DNA from: Penicillium oxalicum
Lineage: Eukaryota; Ascomycota; Eurotiomycetes; Eurotiales; Aspergillaceae
Length of the DNA stretch: 64,000 nt
Direction: 5' to 3'
Assembly (NCBI RefSeq): GCF_001723175.1
Contig: NC_064651.1
Coordinates: 2,976,001 to 3,040,000, forward strand
The notes under the pieces are model-generated. The model had not been told where the DNA came from. It did no database searches and was given only the letters and a program-made list of their open reading frames with translations. The translations under genes and the position numbers were made by a program. Below are positions 45,156-57,516 of this stretch, piece by piece. Within the stretch, counting starts at the first letter, position 1, and the number at the start of each line of letters is the position of its first letter.

Positions 45156-47100
45156 GAGGGGCGACGTAATCGGGTGGAGGCGAGTGATGTCAAGCTTGGT
45201 CGCGTCGGAGACCAACAATCACAAAGGCAAAGACCACGGTCGTAAGGGCGACGATGACCTGATCCACGTCACTTGGATTACGGACCCCGGAATCCAGCGG
45301 GGAGAAGTTTAATTTTTCGTCGTTTTCCTCTCTTGTTTGCCCGTTCAGTCGTGTGGTCGAGGGGGTCCTGGGCGGCGGCGCCACGGGGGGAAAAAAAGAG
45401 AGAGGGAGGGAGAGAGAAGGTATTATAAGGACTTAGATTGCGCTCACTGTGGAAAATATGCGCAAAGTGGTTTTCTTTAGTATATAGTCATCGTAGCATC
45501 AAAGCGGATCCTGGAGGGTTGGGGACAGGGAAGAAATATGGATAGGGTAAGGCGATCCACAAGAGGGTTTCTTTTTTTTTCTTCAACACATACAATTTGG
45601 CGGAGTCTGGGATGTGGACTCGGATGCTCACCACCACTTTCCAGCACTCAGGCACAGTTGCAAGCTTCGCAGCCGGAAGGGGAAAAGGTACGAAGGAGAG
45701 GGGGGAGAGCCGAGGAGGGGAGAGGAGGGGAGGAAGATAGGCGGCACTGGACGGACGTCACAGAGAGTGGGGGTGGACGAGAGGGCGAGGATGAGAAAAG
45801 AGAGAAAGGAAGAGAGAGAGAAAACGCGAGGGTTTCGAAGATGGAATGCACAGCTGGGTTTTGTCCCGACGACGCAAGGAGTCGTGCACTTGAGAAGGAC
45901 AAAGATTGTTTGGTGGTCAGATTGGGAAGAGAAGAGAAGATGGACAATTAGCCGACCGCGAGCATCTCTCTCAGCCAGGGGAGGGAAGAACACGAATGGA
46001 GCGAATGAGGCGAAATAAACTGGGATCGACCGGGAAGTCGAGGACTGGGAAAGCTGAGAAAAGGACCGGCCGGGTTTGGTGGAGAATCGGAGGGTGGATG
46101 TTTCAGGTTTGTGTCTGGGCGGGCTCTGCCGAGAACTGCTGGCGAGCACTGCTCTCGAGGATGGTTGACAAGGACCGAGTAGGCGGACAGTGCGATCGAA
46201 TCGGTGCTGATCTGATATCTCGATCCCGGCCGAGGAAAGGGGATGAGGATGGAATGGACGGCGGGGGGGAGAGTGGGAGAGAGAGCAAGAGCAAGAGGAA
46301 GAAAAGGCACCAGAGACACCCGATCCGAAGAAGGGTGAGCTAGCGAAGAAAATACAGGGTTCAACCAGCCAGGGTCGAGATGCAATTGTAGGTCTCCAGG
46401 AGGAGTCCAATGAGATATAGCACAAAAGTGGGGGATCAGTTGCAAGGTCTCTCGTTCTGTAAGCAGGCCTGCAGACACGAGGAATGTGGCACGTTATAGA
46501 CGCGGGAGTCAGATGATGGTCGAATCAGATACCAATGAGCAGGGGGTGTACGGGATAGGACGTGTACAGGATCGAGTGACGAAGGAGAGGGGGGAAGAAA
46601 GAGATTGGTTGAAAGCTCGAAAAGTGATGAGATGAGAAAGGTGTGAAGGAGAAGAAGAGGAGAAGAGGGAAGACAAGTGGTAGTTGAGTGATGGTGGTCG
46701 TGATAGGCCTGTGGAGAGAGAATCGAGTTGGGGGGAGGGGGTGGATGTTTGACAGAAGGACTCGAGCGATCCAGACATCTGCCCGAGCCAGGAACCACCG
46801 AATCGAGGACCAGTGGTGACGACGAGAGGCTGATCGGATGTGGGAGCGCCAGGCGAAACCCAACCACCGGCGTTTAAGGTACACCCTGTGCCCCGGTCGA
46901 CTTCAGGCCGACGGTTCTGGCCGGAGCACCCGGTGGAGGAGGGCACAAGGTACGGTGGATCACGCCCAGGACGTGACTATACCGGGAGTGGGACTAGGAG
47001 CAGTAGACGAGAGAGTACCACGACAATTGCAACCACGACGAGGAGTAGCAGCCGCAGCAGAAGTCGTAGTCAGAGTGAGTACTGAGGAGGAGTTACAGTA
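45156..47100. other. probable long leader and promoter of the C2H2 regulator
   Basis: Strongly purine-skewed on the plus strand (for example 45390-45420, 45680-45840, 46580-46760), so a minus-strand transcript would be CT-rich. Open frames on the minus strand (up to 265 codons at 45628-46425) are made of Ser/Pro/Leu/Phe from this skew and are not credible proteins. CT-rich leaders of 1-2 kb are known upstream of fungal developmental regulators, which supports reading this as 5' UTR plus promoter. Confidence 0.5.
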
Positions 47101-48782
47101 CCATCTCACCGATCATCATTTCCCTATTGTCCCTCCATTGAGTATTCATTGTGCACGAGGTACCATATACTTCGTCATCCTTGACTACAACACTTCACAG
47201 GCTACGAACGATGGAGATCCATCTTGATAGTTGCTGGAAGCACCCGTGTGGGGGGTATCCATCACACCCGACTTGCTTCTAGACAAGACCAGTGCTCTCC
47301 CGGACACTGCCGATGCCAGGAGGAATTGACTCGAGAGAGGCTTGGAGGGCGGAAGAGCGACAAGACCCCGAGGGTGCCAGAAGTTCCACGGCGTCCACGC
47401 GTTGGGTCCTTCCGGCCCTACCGACGCAGACTCGTCGTTCTACCAAAGGGAGGGCACCAGGCAGGTCACTGGATACTGGAATATGGTCGAGTGCGACGAT
47501 CCATGCAACAGGGACATGTCGCTAGTGACAAGCAAAGTCATCGGGTTGGAGCCTCACTCCGACTTTTGTCGGCCCCATCCATAATCTTGTCCGCCTTCTT
47601 GATGGAAGAGTATATCCCAACGAGTAGAGGCGACCCTTCGATTGCGTCTTGGAAGGTGGATATGTGTGGTCTCTGGTATGCGCACCAGATGCGCTCCAGA
47701 TGTTGGGCCATCAGGTGGAGGGGTTGATGTCAACCTTGTCAAAGTCCTCCTTCCCAGCACGCTAGACCAAGAGCGGCCTCTGCGAATAGTTTCGACAGGG
47801 ATCTCGACCCTCGTGAACCTTTCCTCTGTCTCCCAGTTCAAGGTTCGGAGGCTCGAGATTCGAGGTGCGAGGTGCCGGGTGCTAGGTGCCAGGTCCTCGG
47901 GGGACCCACTATCCAGAAAAACTCGGAAAACGAAAAAGAAAAAGGAAAAAAAAAGGCACCAGGCACCAAAGAGATTCAACGCAGAGGAGCAGCAGGAGTA
48001 GAAGCAGAAGTGAATGATTCATAGGCGCTTCTCCAGTCTAGCCCATCCGGCCAGTCAGCAGTTGTCAAGGGGGGTCCCACTCTTGGAGGATCAATGGTCA
48101 CAAGTGCACAAACCATGGATACGGCCCCCGGATACAGACGCCCTCAGATGACTTGGCCTGTGGATGCAAACTTCAGGGTGGTGCCCGGGAGAGGAGTCTG
48201 TGGTGACTGCTCAGGGCTCCATGCTTGGAGCTCATATGCCCGAGAATGATGGCCCTCCGAGCTTCCGGCAGCTCACGTAACAGACGAATGTGACGGGTGT
48301 GGCAGAGACCCTGGAAGATTGATCCCGCTGGGGCGTGCCCTTTGGGGGGCAGTACCCATCCAGGGCTGATTGCCATTCACCGAGGTCGCACTGCTGTACT
48401 GTCGCACCAGGTACACGGTATGACTGGGCTCGTGGGCTTCCAACCGTGCGCCCAACCGTTCCGGGACTGTTTGGTTCGAGAGTGGAGCCAGGAAGAACCA
48501 GGAGCCGGGCAAAGCGTGCCAGCCGATCGGTCGAGACCGTTGGCCAGGGTGCATTTGACTCCCCCTCATACCTTCATTACCCTACCCTCCTGCATGCCCG
48601 GTTATTGCAACGGCCCTGATGTGGCTGTTGCCCGACTAGTCACTGTTGGATCAACCCGGCCAGCCCGAACTGGGTCGAGGAGCAGGAATGGCTCATGCCT
48701 CTTGGTCCTTGTCGGTGCTGCTCGAGATCTGCCCTTGATCAGGTTATCAATCGGTCTCGATCTCGACGTGATTGATTCCTTT

Positions 48783-48801
48783 CCCCCCCCCCCCCCCCCC
48801 C
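48783..48801. repeat. C homopolymer
   Basis: A run of about 19 C residues preceded by T's. Runs of this length mutate quickly and are hard to sequence, so the exact length is uncertain. Confidence 0.8.
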
Positions 48802-49601
48802 ACTTTCAGATTTCACCTCTTGACGCGGGTGCATCTTTGCAAGTTTGTTCATGATTCTCGGTCCTCGCTATGCGATGGATTTCCCCTCCCCCTTGCATGG
48901 ACAGCGAAGCGCAAATGTGGCCTCTCATCCTGCCGTTCATCATTCGAAATAAATTTCCAACCTTGTAAAGACTAGATGGTCAACATCCACACAATACAGC
49001 ACATACCCGCACATGTCCTTCTCAAAAGGAAGACGACCCGATCGCAACCACAAAAAGTATATGATAAATTCCAAAAAAGGCACTAAAACCACCACCAAAA
49101 CAAACCAAAACATCCCTCCTGTCGATCCTCGGGATTTCCTCGGCAGATGAAAATGCGTCACACTAGTTTCGATCGGAGAGGATACTGAGATGGGCAAGAG
49201 AAAACGGGGACGTGACTGTCTGAGGTCATCCATTCTGGACTCTCTCCCTCTTCGTCATACTTGCTCGGCTTTTCCCCGAATGGACCGGCACGATTACGCA
49301 GTACAGCACTGGACGTCAGGACCTCCACCACACAAGGGCACCGTGAAGCATGCACACGCCGATTTCAAATTGTGCACCCTGACACCAAGGGTACGAGACA
49401 GAAATCCTGGTGGAGGGGGCTCTTGTGCCATCGTAGCTGTGTCCTGGAGAGCTGTAGAATAACATGCATGGACCTAAGCCGCATCGACGTATCCTGCATG
49501 ATCGAGTGTCCACAAGGTGTACACTACGAGTCCGCGGCACTGGGGTACTCTCAAGGCGACTACTGCAAGCCCTGTCTTGATCTGGGGCGGTGGCGCCGGC
49601 C

Positions 49602-49621
49602 AGGTCAGGTCAGGTCAGGTC
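49602..49621. repeat. short tandem repeat, unit AGGTC
   Basis: Four perfect copies of a 5-base unit within a GC-rich stretch. No gene overlaps it. Confidence 0.85.
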
Positions 49622-51582
49622 TGCTGCTGTTACTCCACAGGCCAGTTCTGTGGTCCGTCGAGACGCCGCACGGTCTTGGTCTTTCCACTGCGCAGGGTTC
49701 CGGATTGAATCTCCAGCCCTGATACTTCCACCCGCTGAACGCAACATTATTTCCACAGATGTGCATCAGAATGAGCCCCATGGAGCTGTTGACGACGAGA
49801 GTTTGTTGAAAATCATTCCCGGGGGACCTACTCAATATATGATGCGTCATCAAGGGCAATGAAAAGAGAACCGGAATAGAGATGACAATGTCCAGGTTGT
49901 CTGTAAAGGCCGGGGGGAAGAAGCGCCCGTTTCGACAGTCGCGGAGTGGCTCGGGGACTTTGATAGCTGACCATCGTGATGCAAAAGTATGCATGTCGCC
50001 TGGGCCTTTGCTGTGCTGTACCTGAGCACATACACGGTCATCCATTTCCTTCGTATTGAGCGCTTCAAATTAGAAACTTTCCCTGCATCAGCACTGCTCC
50101 TCTTGGTTTACCCCTCCTCTCTCATGCGGTCGCTCCAGGCCAGATTACTGTGGAATCACTGATCATGTCTCTTGATTTTTTTCTTTTTCCAAAATATTCA
50201 ACCCATAATGCGAAACCCAAAAAAAAACGATTTTTCCCATTGGCTCGTTCCACCATGTAAGTAGCAAGTATCCGGGACTGATACAGGGCTGTTGGCAACC
50301 TACATACAGTACAATAGGGACCCGTACCACTCGGGGGACGTACCCCTTGAGCGCGATGATCGTGCATATGTACATCGTCGCGTCAAACTTCGCCCCTGTT
50401 CCTCTCCGCATTTGAAACTCGACCCTCAAACGCCGTTAATTCTTGATGCCCGTACTGCGTGATCCCTGTCCAGGTGCACTTGAACATCATGCCCCTCCTT
50501 TTTTTTTCATGGTCTCTTCACTCTTGTCTTCTCTTCATTTGTTCAATCCTGATTCATGCTGCCTCCTCCGCCAATCTGATCCTCCGTTCCCCGCTCTTGT
50601 CTCGTTGCCTTGCCTTGGGAGCCTTGCAATCCTGAAAACGGCCGTCTTAATTGGTGGAGACTGACCAGCAGAGACTAGTCCTGACTCTTCAATGGGGGAT
50701 CATCAAGTGGAGCAGGCACTTGCAGAAGGGAAAAGAGGCTTGCATGACGACAAGGTAGCCTCTCGACCCACGGTACGCAGGCACATCTCTTCAGATTGTC
50801 CGGTCCATATATACATGGACTTTTTCTTTTCCCCTCCCTCCCTCTCTCTCTCTCTTTTTTCACTACAGATCCAGAAAAATAAATTTGATAAAATTATGTT
50901 TCTCAGAAATATCTACCGTGGATTCTAAATCTGTACTTTGTGTGTACGCATAGACGCAGTACGTACTACCTCGTTGGAAAATGCGGTGATGCTGCGCCGG
51001 GATAGCATCTCCTGATCTCGTTGCCCCGGCAATAGCACCAGTGGCAGGTATCGGGCAACTTGTATGACTCTGATACGAAGCATTGCGGGGAGGGTTCAAA
51101 GAAAAAGATTCAAGACAAAAACTTGATCAGATGGACAGTAGTGACTTCACTGCTGGACAAACATATTCTAGATCATCAGTTGGAAAAGCTCTTTGCCAGT
51201 GGGTGTTGCGCCAATCTAGGTTTCTTGACGCCACCAGTGACCCGCATGATGTGCTTCACTCCCTCTCTCTCTTTTTTCTGGAGCTATAGCCTCTTGAGGG
51301 GAAACACTTTTTGACGTCGATCATCCTTTGAGTCTACATGCCATCAAACATTCATATCCACCGTGAAGAAAAGAGAAAGAAATAAAAAGAGAATAAACGA
51401 GAATCAAGGCAAGAAAATGACAATCCAAGTCGATCCTGATCGAGCATGTCATATTTGCCCATGTCAGCAACTGATCTACGAGTTGATCCACCACTCATCC
51501 ATGAATTTCATGGTGTGCATCCGTTTGCTGTAGGTCATTGATTTTGACCACTCTCCAAGAGTCTCTTTCGCCTTTTTCTTTT

Positions 51583-51625
51583 CCCCCTACCCCTCGACCC
51601 CCTCCCCCTGGACCCCCTCCCCCTG
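51583..51625. repeat. C-run cluster, possible i-motif / G-quadruplex
   Basis: Six runs of three to five C's spaced by 1-4 bases, including two near-identical copies of GACCCCCTCCCCCT. The minus strand therefore has G-runs meeting the usual G-quadruplex pattern. Whether it folds in the cell is unknown. Confidence 0.7.
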
Positions 51626-53700
51626 CCGAATCGATCCGGCAGACCTCACGAGGGCAAACAACTCACCACTGGTCCCTGGGGAAATAAGGGGGGGGGGAGG
51701 GAAGGGGAGGAAGAGGAAGAAAGTGGCTCAAAGCTCCGAGCCGCCACATCGAATGCTGTACTCAGTGCCGATCTGGTTTGCGGACCATCTTCGTGCCCAG
51801 TGACTGAACCGAGCCTGTCCGGTTGTACCCATTTTCCACCAATGTAAGATTGTATTCACGAAAGGGCGATCCATCGTGAACATGTACAGCAGGCTGCTGA
51901 CTTGCCAATGAGACTCGCTTTTGTTCAAGATTCAACCTATGTTCGTGTACATGGATACAGTCAGCGCCCCTTCTTGATGGTCCAAGGAGAAAGAGGAAAA
52001 AGAAGGAGATCCTTTGCCCGCGTACTCCATCTCATGCAATCTTTCCCTCGATGATTGGATCATCGGGGTAGAGTACCCGCATGCATCCGGCTGTCAAGGG
52101 ACGAACTAGGTAAAGGATTTGAGGATTCGAGGTTCGAGGGTGCTAACTACTGCACACACAGCCCCGCGCTTGCCATGTTTTGAGTCCTTGTCGGGTTTTC
52201 CCCCAAAGGAGCTGTTGTTGGAACTTTTTGAAAGTCTTGTTCTGGGTGCTAGTGAAGTGACCGCCCTTCTTCATACCCTCGTTTGATAGACAACGGTATG
52301 TCGCTACAGGATATTCACAACTTGACTACCAAATTGGTCAACATTGTCTTCGTCTTGAAATGAGCACGCACAGTACAGACGGCGAGGAGTCCCGATTGTG
52401 AATCATGAATCGTGTCTCGACACCTCGCTTCCCAGGTCCGTCTCGATACTTTCTGGCAAAGTTTCGGGTCGAAGCACACGACTCCTCCATAAACGGCACT
52501 ATCCAGTGTTCGGTGCCTCTTTGGCAGCCCACACGTTCGGCCCCAGAACAAGACCCCCCAAAAACAAGCCCTGCCTCTTCATCCTCCCCTGCCCTGGAAC
52601 CCCCCCCCCCCCCCCACTACCTGCGGGGTACCTTGGCATCGTGATATAACCTCAATTCGAGTATAAAGAGGCGGGGACAAATCATTCCCCTCAATACATA
52701 ATTGATAAATTGTTTGAAATTTAAGAAAAAGACAAACCCAAAAAAAGGTGATTAAAGAGGACATGCACCAATGTTTAATCGCGCCAGGTACCTGCAGGGC
52801 TTATCAATACTTGAAATCGCTTATCGGCGCCGAATCCCCGTTCGAATCACCGATGCTTGACTGATTCCCTGACCAGTCGTGATGAGTTTGCTCCTCATTC
52901 AGTTGATTGTTACTAAAGCACGATCAAACTGTGTAGTAGGTGATTACCACCACCGATGGGTGTTAAAGTAGTATCACCTTCTGAAACTTTTTTTTTCCAT
53001 TTTCGCTACGGGTGTACACATGAGAGGTCTGGATAGTACAGTAGGTAGTAGTGGATAGTGGATCCTCCATGTCCGGGTGAAGGCCATGACATTTTTTTTT
53101 CTGTCTTTCTCTCTTTTTCTCTGACGTCGTTGACTGTCTTGTGGACCATGTACAGTCCACAAATCCACCTGCAATTTGAGTGGTCAGTTTGCTGGCGGCG
53201 GACGGTGGTGGGGACCACGAGGTACTCGTCCACCGCTGCGCAGTCTGTGCTTAGTGCAATCTGCATCGAGCGCTGCCTTGACTTTAGGATGCTCCATGTA
53301 CGGTACATTTCTTCTTACACGGTCAAAGTGAGTGCCGCTAACGCCACCCCATGTTGCACATTGGGCCGGGGGGGGAACAGACTCCGTGAGGAGAGCTTTT
53401 CCTTCTGGAGCCACGAGGAAGTAAATCATCAAACCTTCAGACGAGACATGAAGCTCTCCTTGAACATGTCGATCTCATTGACGAGGGGATGGGAGCTTTG
53501 AAATATCAGTAGTTATTCGTTTTCCCGACTTGTTTGATTCTCGTAGACCTAGCTTCATATCCACAGCCAGTGGCAATATCTGAAGTTAATGTTCCCACCT
53601 TTCCTTTGACCGAGTCCATCTCGTTTCACCTAGTGTGTGCAAATATCATAACGAAACTCCAACCCTCGTCAGAACACCTTGGCAATTACATTTTGTTTGA

Positions 53701-53728
53701 CCGCGCGCGCGCGAGAGAGAGAGAGAGC
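53701..53728. repeat. (CG)n-(GA)n dinucleotide repeat
   Basis: A short alternating CG tract (about 10 bases) runs directly into a GA tract (about 16 bases). A simple microsatellite in non-coding DNA. Confidence 0.8.
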
Positions 53729-56700
53729 GATAGGGGAACTCCCGGCCAGAAACCAGGATCATCCCCGCTTCCCGCTCACAGCCCCGACACCGTGTGCAAC
53801 ACCAAGGACATGAGGGGTTGTGTGTGTTGACACTCTCGCTCGCACCTCCTACCCACTCTGCATCGGTTGGTGGAATAGTCGCACAAGAGACAAGTATGTA
53901 TATATGCGCTGGCCCTCACCAGCTTTAACTCGGTGTAAGGATTCTACGCTAGGTAGGTCACTCTACCGAGTGTTCTTCCTCTGCCAGGTGAGGCTTTCCT
54001 TTCTGGGATGCCGCCGCTTTCATGTAGGCACTCTGAGTCAATCTCAGACTCTAGACTCGAGACCCAGGGAGCTGATCAGAGTATTCATGGGACTGCTCAG
54101 AGGCGCTCAACGAGTACTGATTAATACTGAGATACCCGACCGATCAGAGACCTTTATTGAGCACCCAGTCCGCCATGCCCATGTCAACTCCAAGCAGCGC
54201 CCCACATTATTGTTTGTTTCGGTAATCACTTTTGTGTATCCCTCTTTTGCTGTCATGAAGCCATTTCTGGAGTCATTACATCCTTTCAAGAAAAACAAAA
54301 TAAGCTCGAATAACCATGTCGCAAAAAGGAAGCTACCGGAGAAAGCCCCCTGTTTGGTCCCTGATATTAAAGAATACCGGTGATCCGTACCTAGATATTA
54401 AAGTACAAAATAGAGGTTCTCCCCCCTTCACTCGATACTTTTCACACAATAATCCTTCCCTCGTCACTAAAAGACCCATCTTTTGTCTTCTAAGCTGGTC
54501 TTAGAACTTGACGCAGCTGTCCTGAGGCATGGAGAGAGATCTCTCTTTTTTCTACCAAAGATAAGGTCGCCAAAGAGAACCGCCGAAAGCGATTAGAAGG
54601 GATTGTCTATGTTTTTGGTGCCTATACGCAAGCAGATTCAGTCTGCAACAAACACAAAAGGATACCGAAGACCAAGAGAAGGTACAACAAAGCTGTCATG
54701 GATTGGATGGGGTATATTACCTTGCATCCTTACAACAACGGACAAGAAATAGGTTGCTACCTTTATTTAAGCTTCACGGAAGAGTGGGATAAAGGGCTAT
54801 ACACTAGCTAGCTCCTACATAGCTCCAGATCATACACTTATCAAAAAATTTCTCCGCTAGTTCTCTTATTCGGCGCGAGGGCGGAACGGATAACCAGTTA
54901 TGAAATCGGCCCGAAATTGCGCAGAAAGATTATTCGGTGGTTTCTATGAGGGTATGTAAGTAAGCATTGTGATAGAAGACCGGACGGAAGTATTCAACGA
55001 AAGTCAGAAGAAGTTGATTGTCTATGCTCAGATATAAGCAATCCAATCGCAAAACAGTGGATCAAGAGAAGATCCACGGAAGATGAACAAACGATTGAAA
55101 ATGTCGAGAATCCCAATCACAGCTTGATGGGGAAAGAAGGATTTTCTCCGGGTAGTCACCTCGATATAGCATGCAGATTATCGTCAGTTCATGCCTGGAT
55201 TGCCGAAGGCTTTCATGTTGCTGGCCCTTCACGGCAACTATATCTTTCTACTGGTGCAAGAATCGGAGCCATCCATCATACCAGAACACAAGGACAGACT
55301 CGAAAGAGGCCTTAAATACCAGGTGAAGTTTATCGGATCGTGAAATCTCTTATCGCGAACTGATTTCTAAACACATCGCCCTCGTATTATTTCCTTCCAC
55401 AATGACACCTTGCAAGCTTGAATGGAAAGTTCACCTCGCCGTTTATATACGCGGGGGGTTTCTTTTGAGTCGCGCAATATTGAAGAATTGCGGATTCATT
55501 TTTGCAGTGCTTTAGATATCCAGTTTGACCTCACCCTCACACATCTTCCGACTTTCCTAAGGATGCACCCAAAATTTGCGGGTTACGACTAGACTCTATC
55601 TAAAACACTTGAATTTCTTTCTACTACGGAAGTCCATGCATTTTGCTGTGGCAGTCACTGTAGCTGCCACTGCCGTAATTTATACATCAACGTAATCTAG
55701 GATCTACCTTTCTGCGAGGGGTCAGGGTACTGGCGATGCACGCTCCGCGCTCTATGGTCCTAAAACAAAGAAATGAATTGGAGGCACGATGATACTGTAG
55801 GTCATGCAGAAGTGACAGAAAGTACTGTATCGAGCTATCGCTGCATGACGAGGCATCATGGGAGGAAGGCAAAGGATGAACGCTCAGCCTCCAGGTCCCA
55901 GGACAGGCAGGACGCCTTTCCCATCTCTCCGCCGACCCTCCTTTATCTCCAAACGCACGACTCCCACTACTCTACCCGAGCGTTGCACATGTGAAGTTAT
56001 GAGATATCACATTTAGAACGGTGTTTTGAAGTGGTCAGGATGGCTTGATGGACAGGCCGGCTGGGAATTACAGTACATTATGAACAGAATAAATGAAATA
56101 TTGACGCTTCGCTGGCTGTCTCATACGTTGACTATCTCCAAATTGCACGAAAACAATCCTTAACTAATTAAGACCTGCCGCAGTACACGAACGCATCGCA
56201 TCTCGTGCACTACTCTCTTGATTTCTTCCGCAAACTCAGACCTCCTAATGTTCGGAAGCTGAGCCCGTCTGTGCTTTGCTGTCGTGACTCATGTCGGCCC
56301 CCCCTCTGCCGCGTTATTATCGAGCGCGGCTCGGGTGTGAAGATTGGAAATCCTTGACTATACCTTTTGCCGTCGTAGTAACTAGTAAACACGTATAGAA
56401 AATATCGACTAAGCTGCCTGATATTCCATGATTCTTCAGGCAGTGGTGTGAGAAGACCTTGCTCGTGTTGGGGGTCGACGTGTAGACTCGAGAAACGAGT
56501 CATATTGGAAGAGTGATTTTTTTCGTCGGTGATAAATGTTGGAGACTACTGCTCAAGAACCACAAAGCTTCACACAGATCAATTCTCATAGGTGGTGTTT
56601 TTTGTTTTGCCCGCCGCAGCACCATATCTTGAGAATCAATGCTGGACAAGTCATAGTGACATTGCACGTGGGCTAATGTGAGGTCCCTCGTTCCCAACAT

Positions 56701-56992
56701 TACATAGATTCCATGTCGAGTCCGTCGCTAGTCCCTCCCACGAAGCACAGTCTGGAATCTTCCTCATCGAATTAGCAGAAGTCTGTACTAGCTGACCAGT
56801 GATATTATACTGGAATTTGCCTGGACACTCGTTTTCTTCATAGCCTACGGGGCACTAGAGTACGCATATATCCTCGCCGTGAATGATGCTAGCTATCAAC
56901 CTGCAATCACACCCAAGATGCCTCATCAAAGACGGAAACAACTGCGTGGCTAAGGAAATCAGCTTTTAGCTTAGGGATCTAACAATCAACCT

Positions 56993-57516
56993 CTATACAA
57001 AAACTCCAATGGTAGCTGCAAGGTTACTTACTCTGCTCAATACGGCTGGCGGTAATAGCGGTTTAGGTTCTTTAAAATCCTCAGCGGGAATCTGGTTCGG
57101 ATCAATAATTGAAGCGGTCGTGTCTTCACAAATGAATAATATGAACTCCTTGGAAGTCACGTTGGAAAGAGAACTAACCATGTGGAGACCTTTTGTCAAA
57201 ACATCGCGATAATAGATTACGAATTCCTGTCTTGGAGCCAACTTGGCTAGATGAAGAAACATTAAACCGCCGTCGGATGCAATTGGTATGAAAGGCTTCC
57301 AGTCCAATTTCTGTGATGCACGATCGAAAAGCCCTTGATCGATCGCAGCGCAGCGAAGTTTATCTTGTCTCCAGTTGAATTACCTACTTGCTCTCGTTGA
57401 GACCCATCAGTATTGAGAGCGAGAACTTGACGGCTTGATATTTTGAGAAAGTGTATTGTAGGATGGCCTATTCTGTTAATACAAATCACACTGTTCGTCT
57501 TATTTGGCTCCGTCAT
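56993..57516 (-). CDS. orphan two-exon ORF, possibly partial gene
   Basis: A frame starting at ATG 57516 (MTEPNKTNSVICINRIGHPT) can be spliced after REQ, using a GTAGGT donor near 57392, to an acceptor at about 57323 (CATCACAG). It continues as KLDWKPFIPIASDGG... to the stop at 56993, giving about 138 residues. The second part has protein-like composition (LMFLHLAKLAPRQEFVIYYRD, EFILFICEDTTASIIDPN). The alternating hydrophobic strands and Gly/Asp turns recall beta-propeller lectin-like folds, but I see no diagnostic repeat and do not name a family. The short length suggests either a small orphan or a fragment of a longer protein. It is the only gene-like signal in about 13.7 kb. Confidence 0.45.

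Larger units (their letters stand above)
47101..56992. other. 9.9-kb region without a supported gene
   Basis: Neither strand shows spliceable exons with protein character. Open frames exist but overlap, lack Met or lack family features. Low-complexity content: a degenerate GAGGTGC-type repeat at 47850-47905, C-runs at 48783-48801 and 52600-52615, (AGGTC)4 at 49602-49621, a block of five CCCC-or-longer runs at 51583-51625, a G-run at 51690-51699, and GC/GA dinucleotide repeats at 53701-53728. No terminal inverted repeats or transposase remains were recognised. It could hold long non-coding RNA, distal regulatory DNA, or strongly decayed mobile elements. Confidence 0.5.

Noticed and set aside
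45628..46425. 265-codon open frame on the minus strand
   Set aside because: Composition is almost only Ser, Pro, Leu, Phe and Arg from a CT-skewed strand, with overlapping open frames in other phases. It lies where the regulator's leader is expected.
52820..52865. Possible tRNA, from a GTTCGAATC B-box-like sequence
   Set aside because: The flanking bases do not pair into a T-arm, and no acceptor stem or anticodon arm can be drawn around it.
54510..54811. 100-codon plus-strand open frame without an early Met
   Set aside because: Protein-like at first sight, but it has no start, no splice partner and no family; open stretches of this length are expected by chance in 12 kb.
54950..55314. About 120-codon plus-strand open frame
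   Set aside because: The only ATG is late and the sequence lacks recognisable motifs. I could not link it to upstream or downstream exons.
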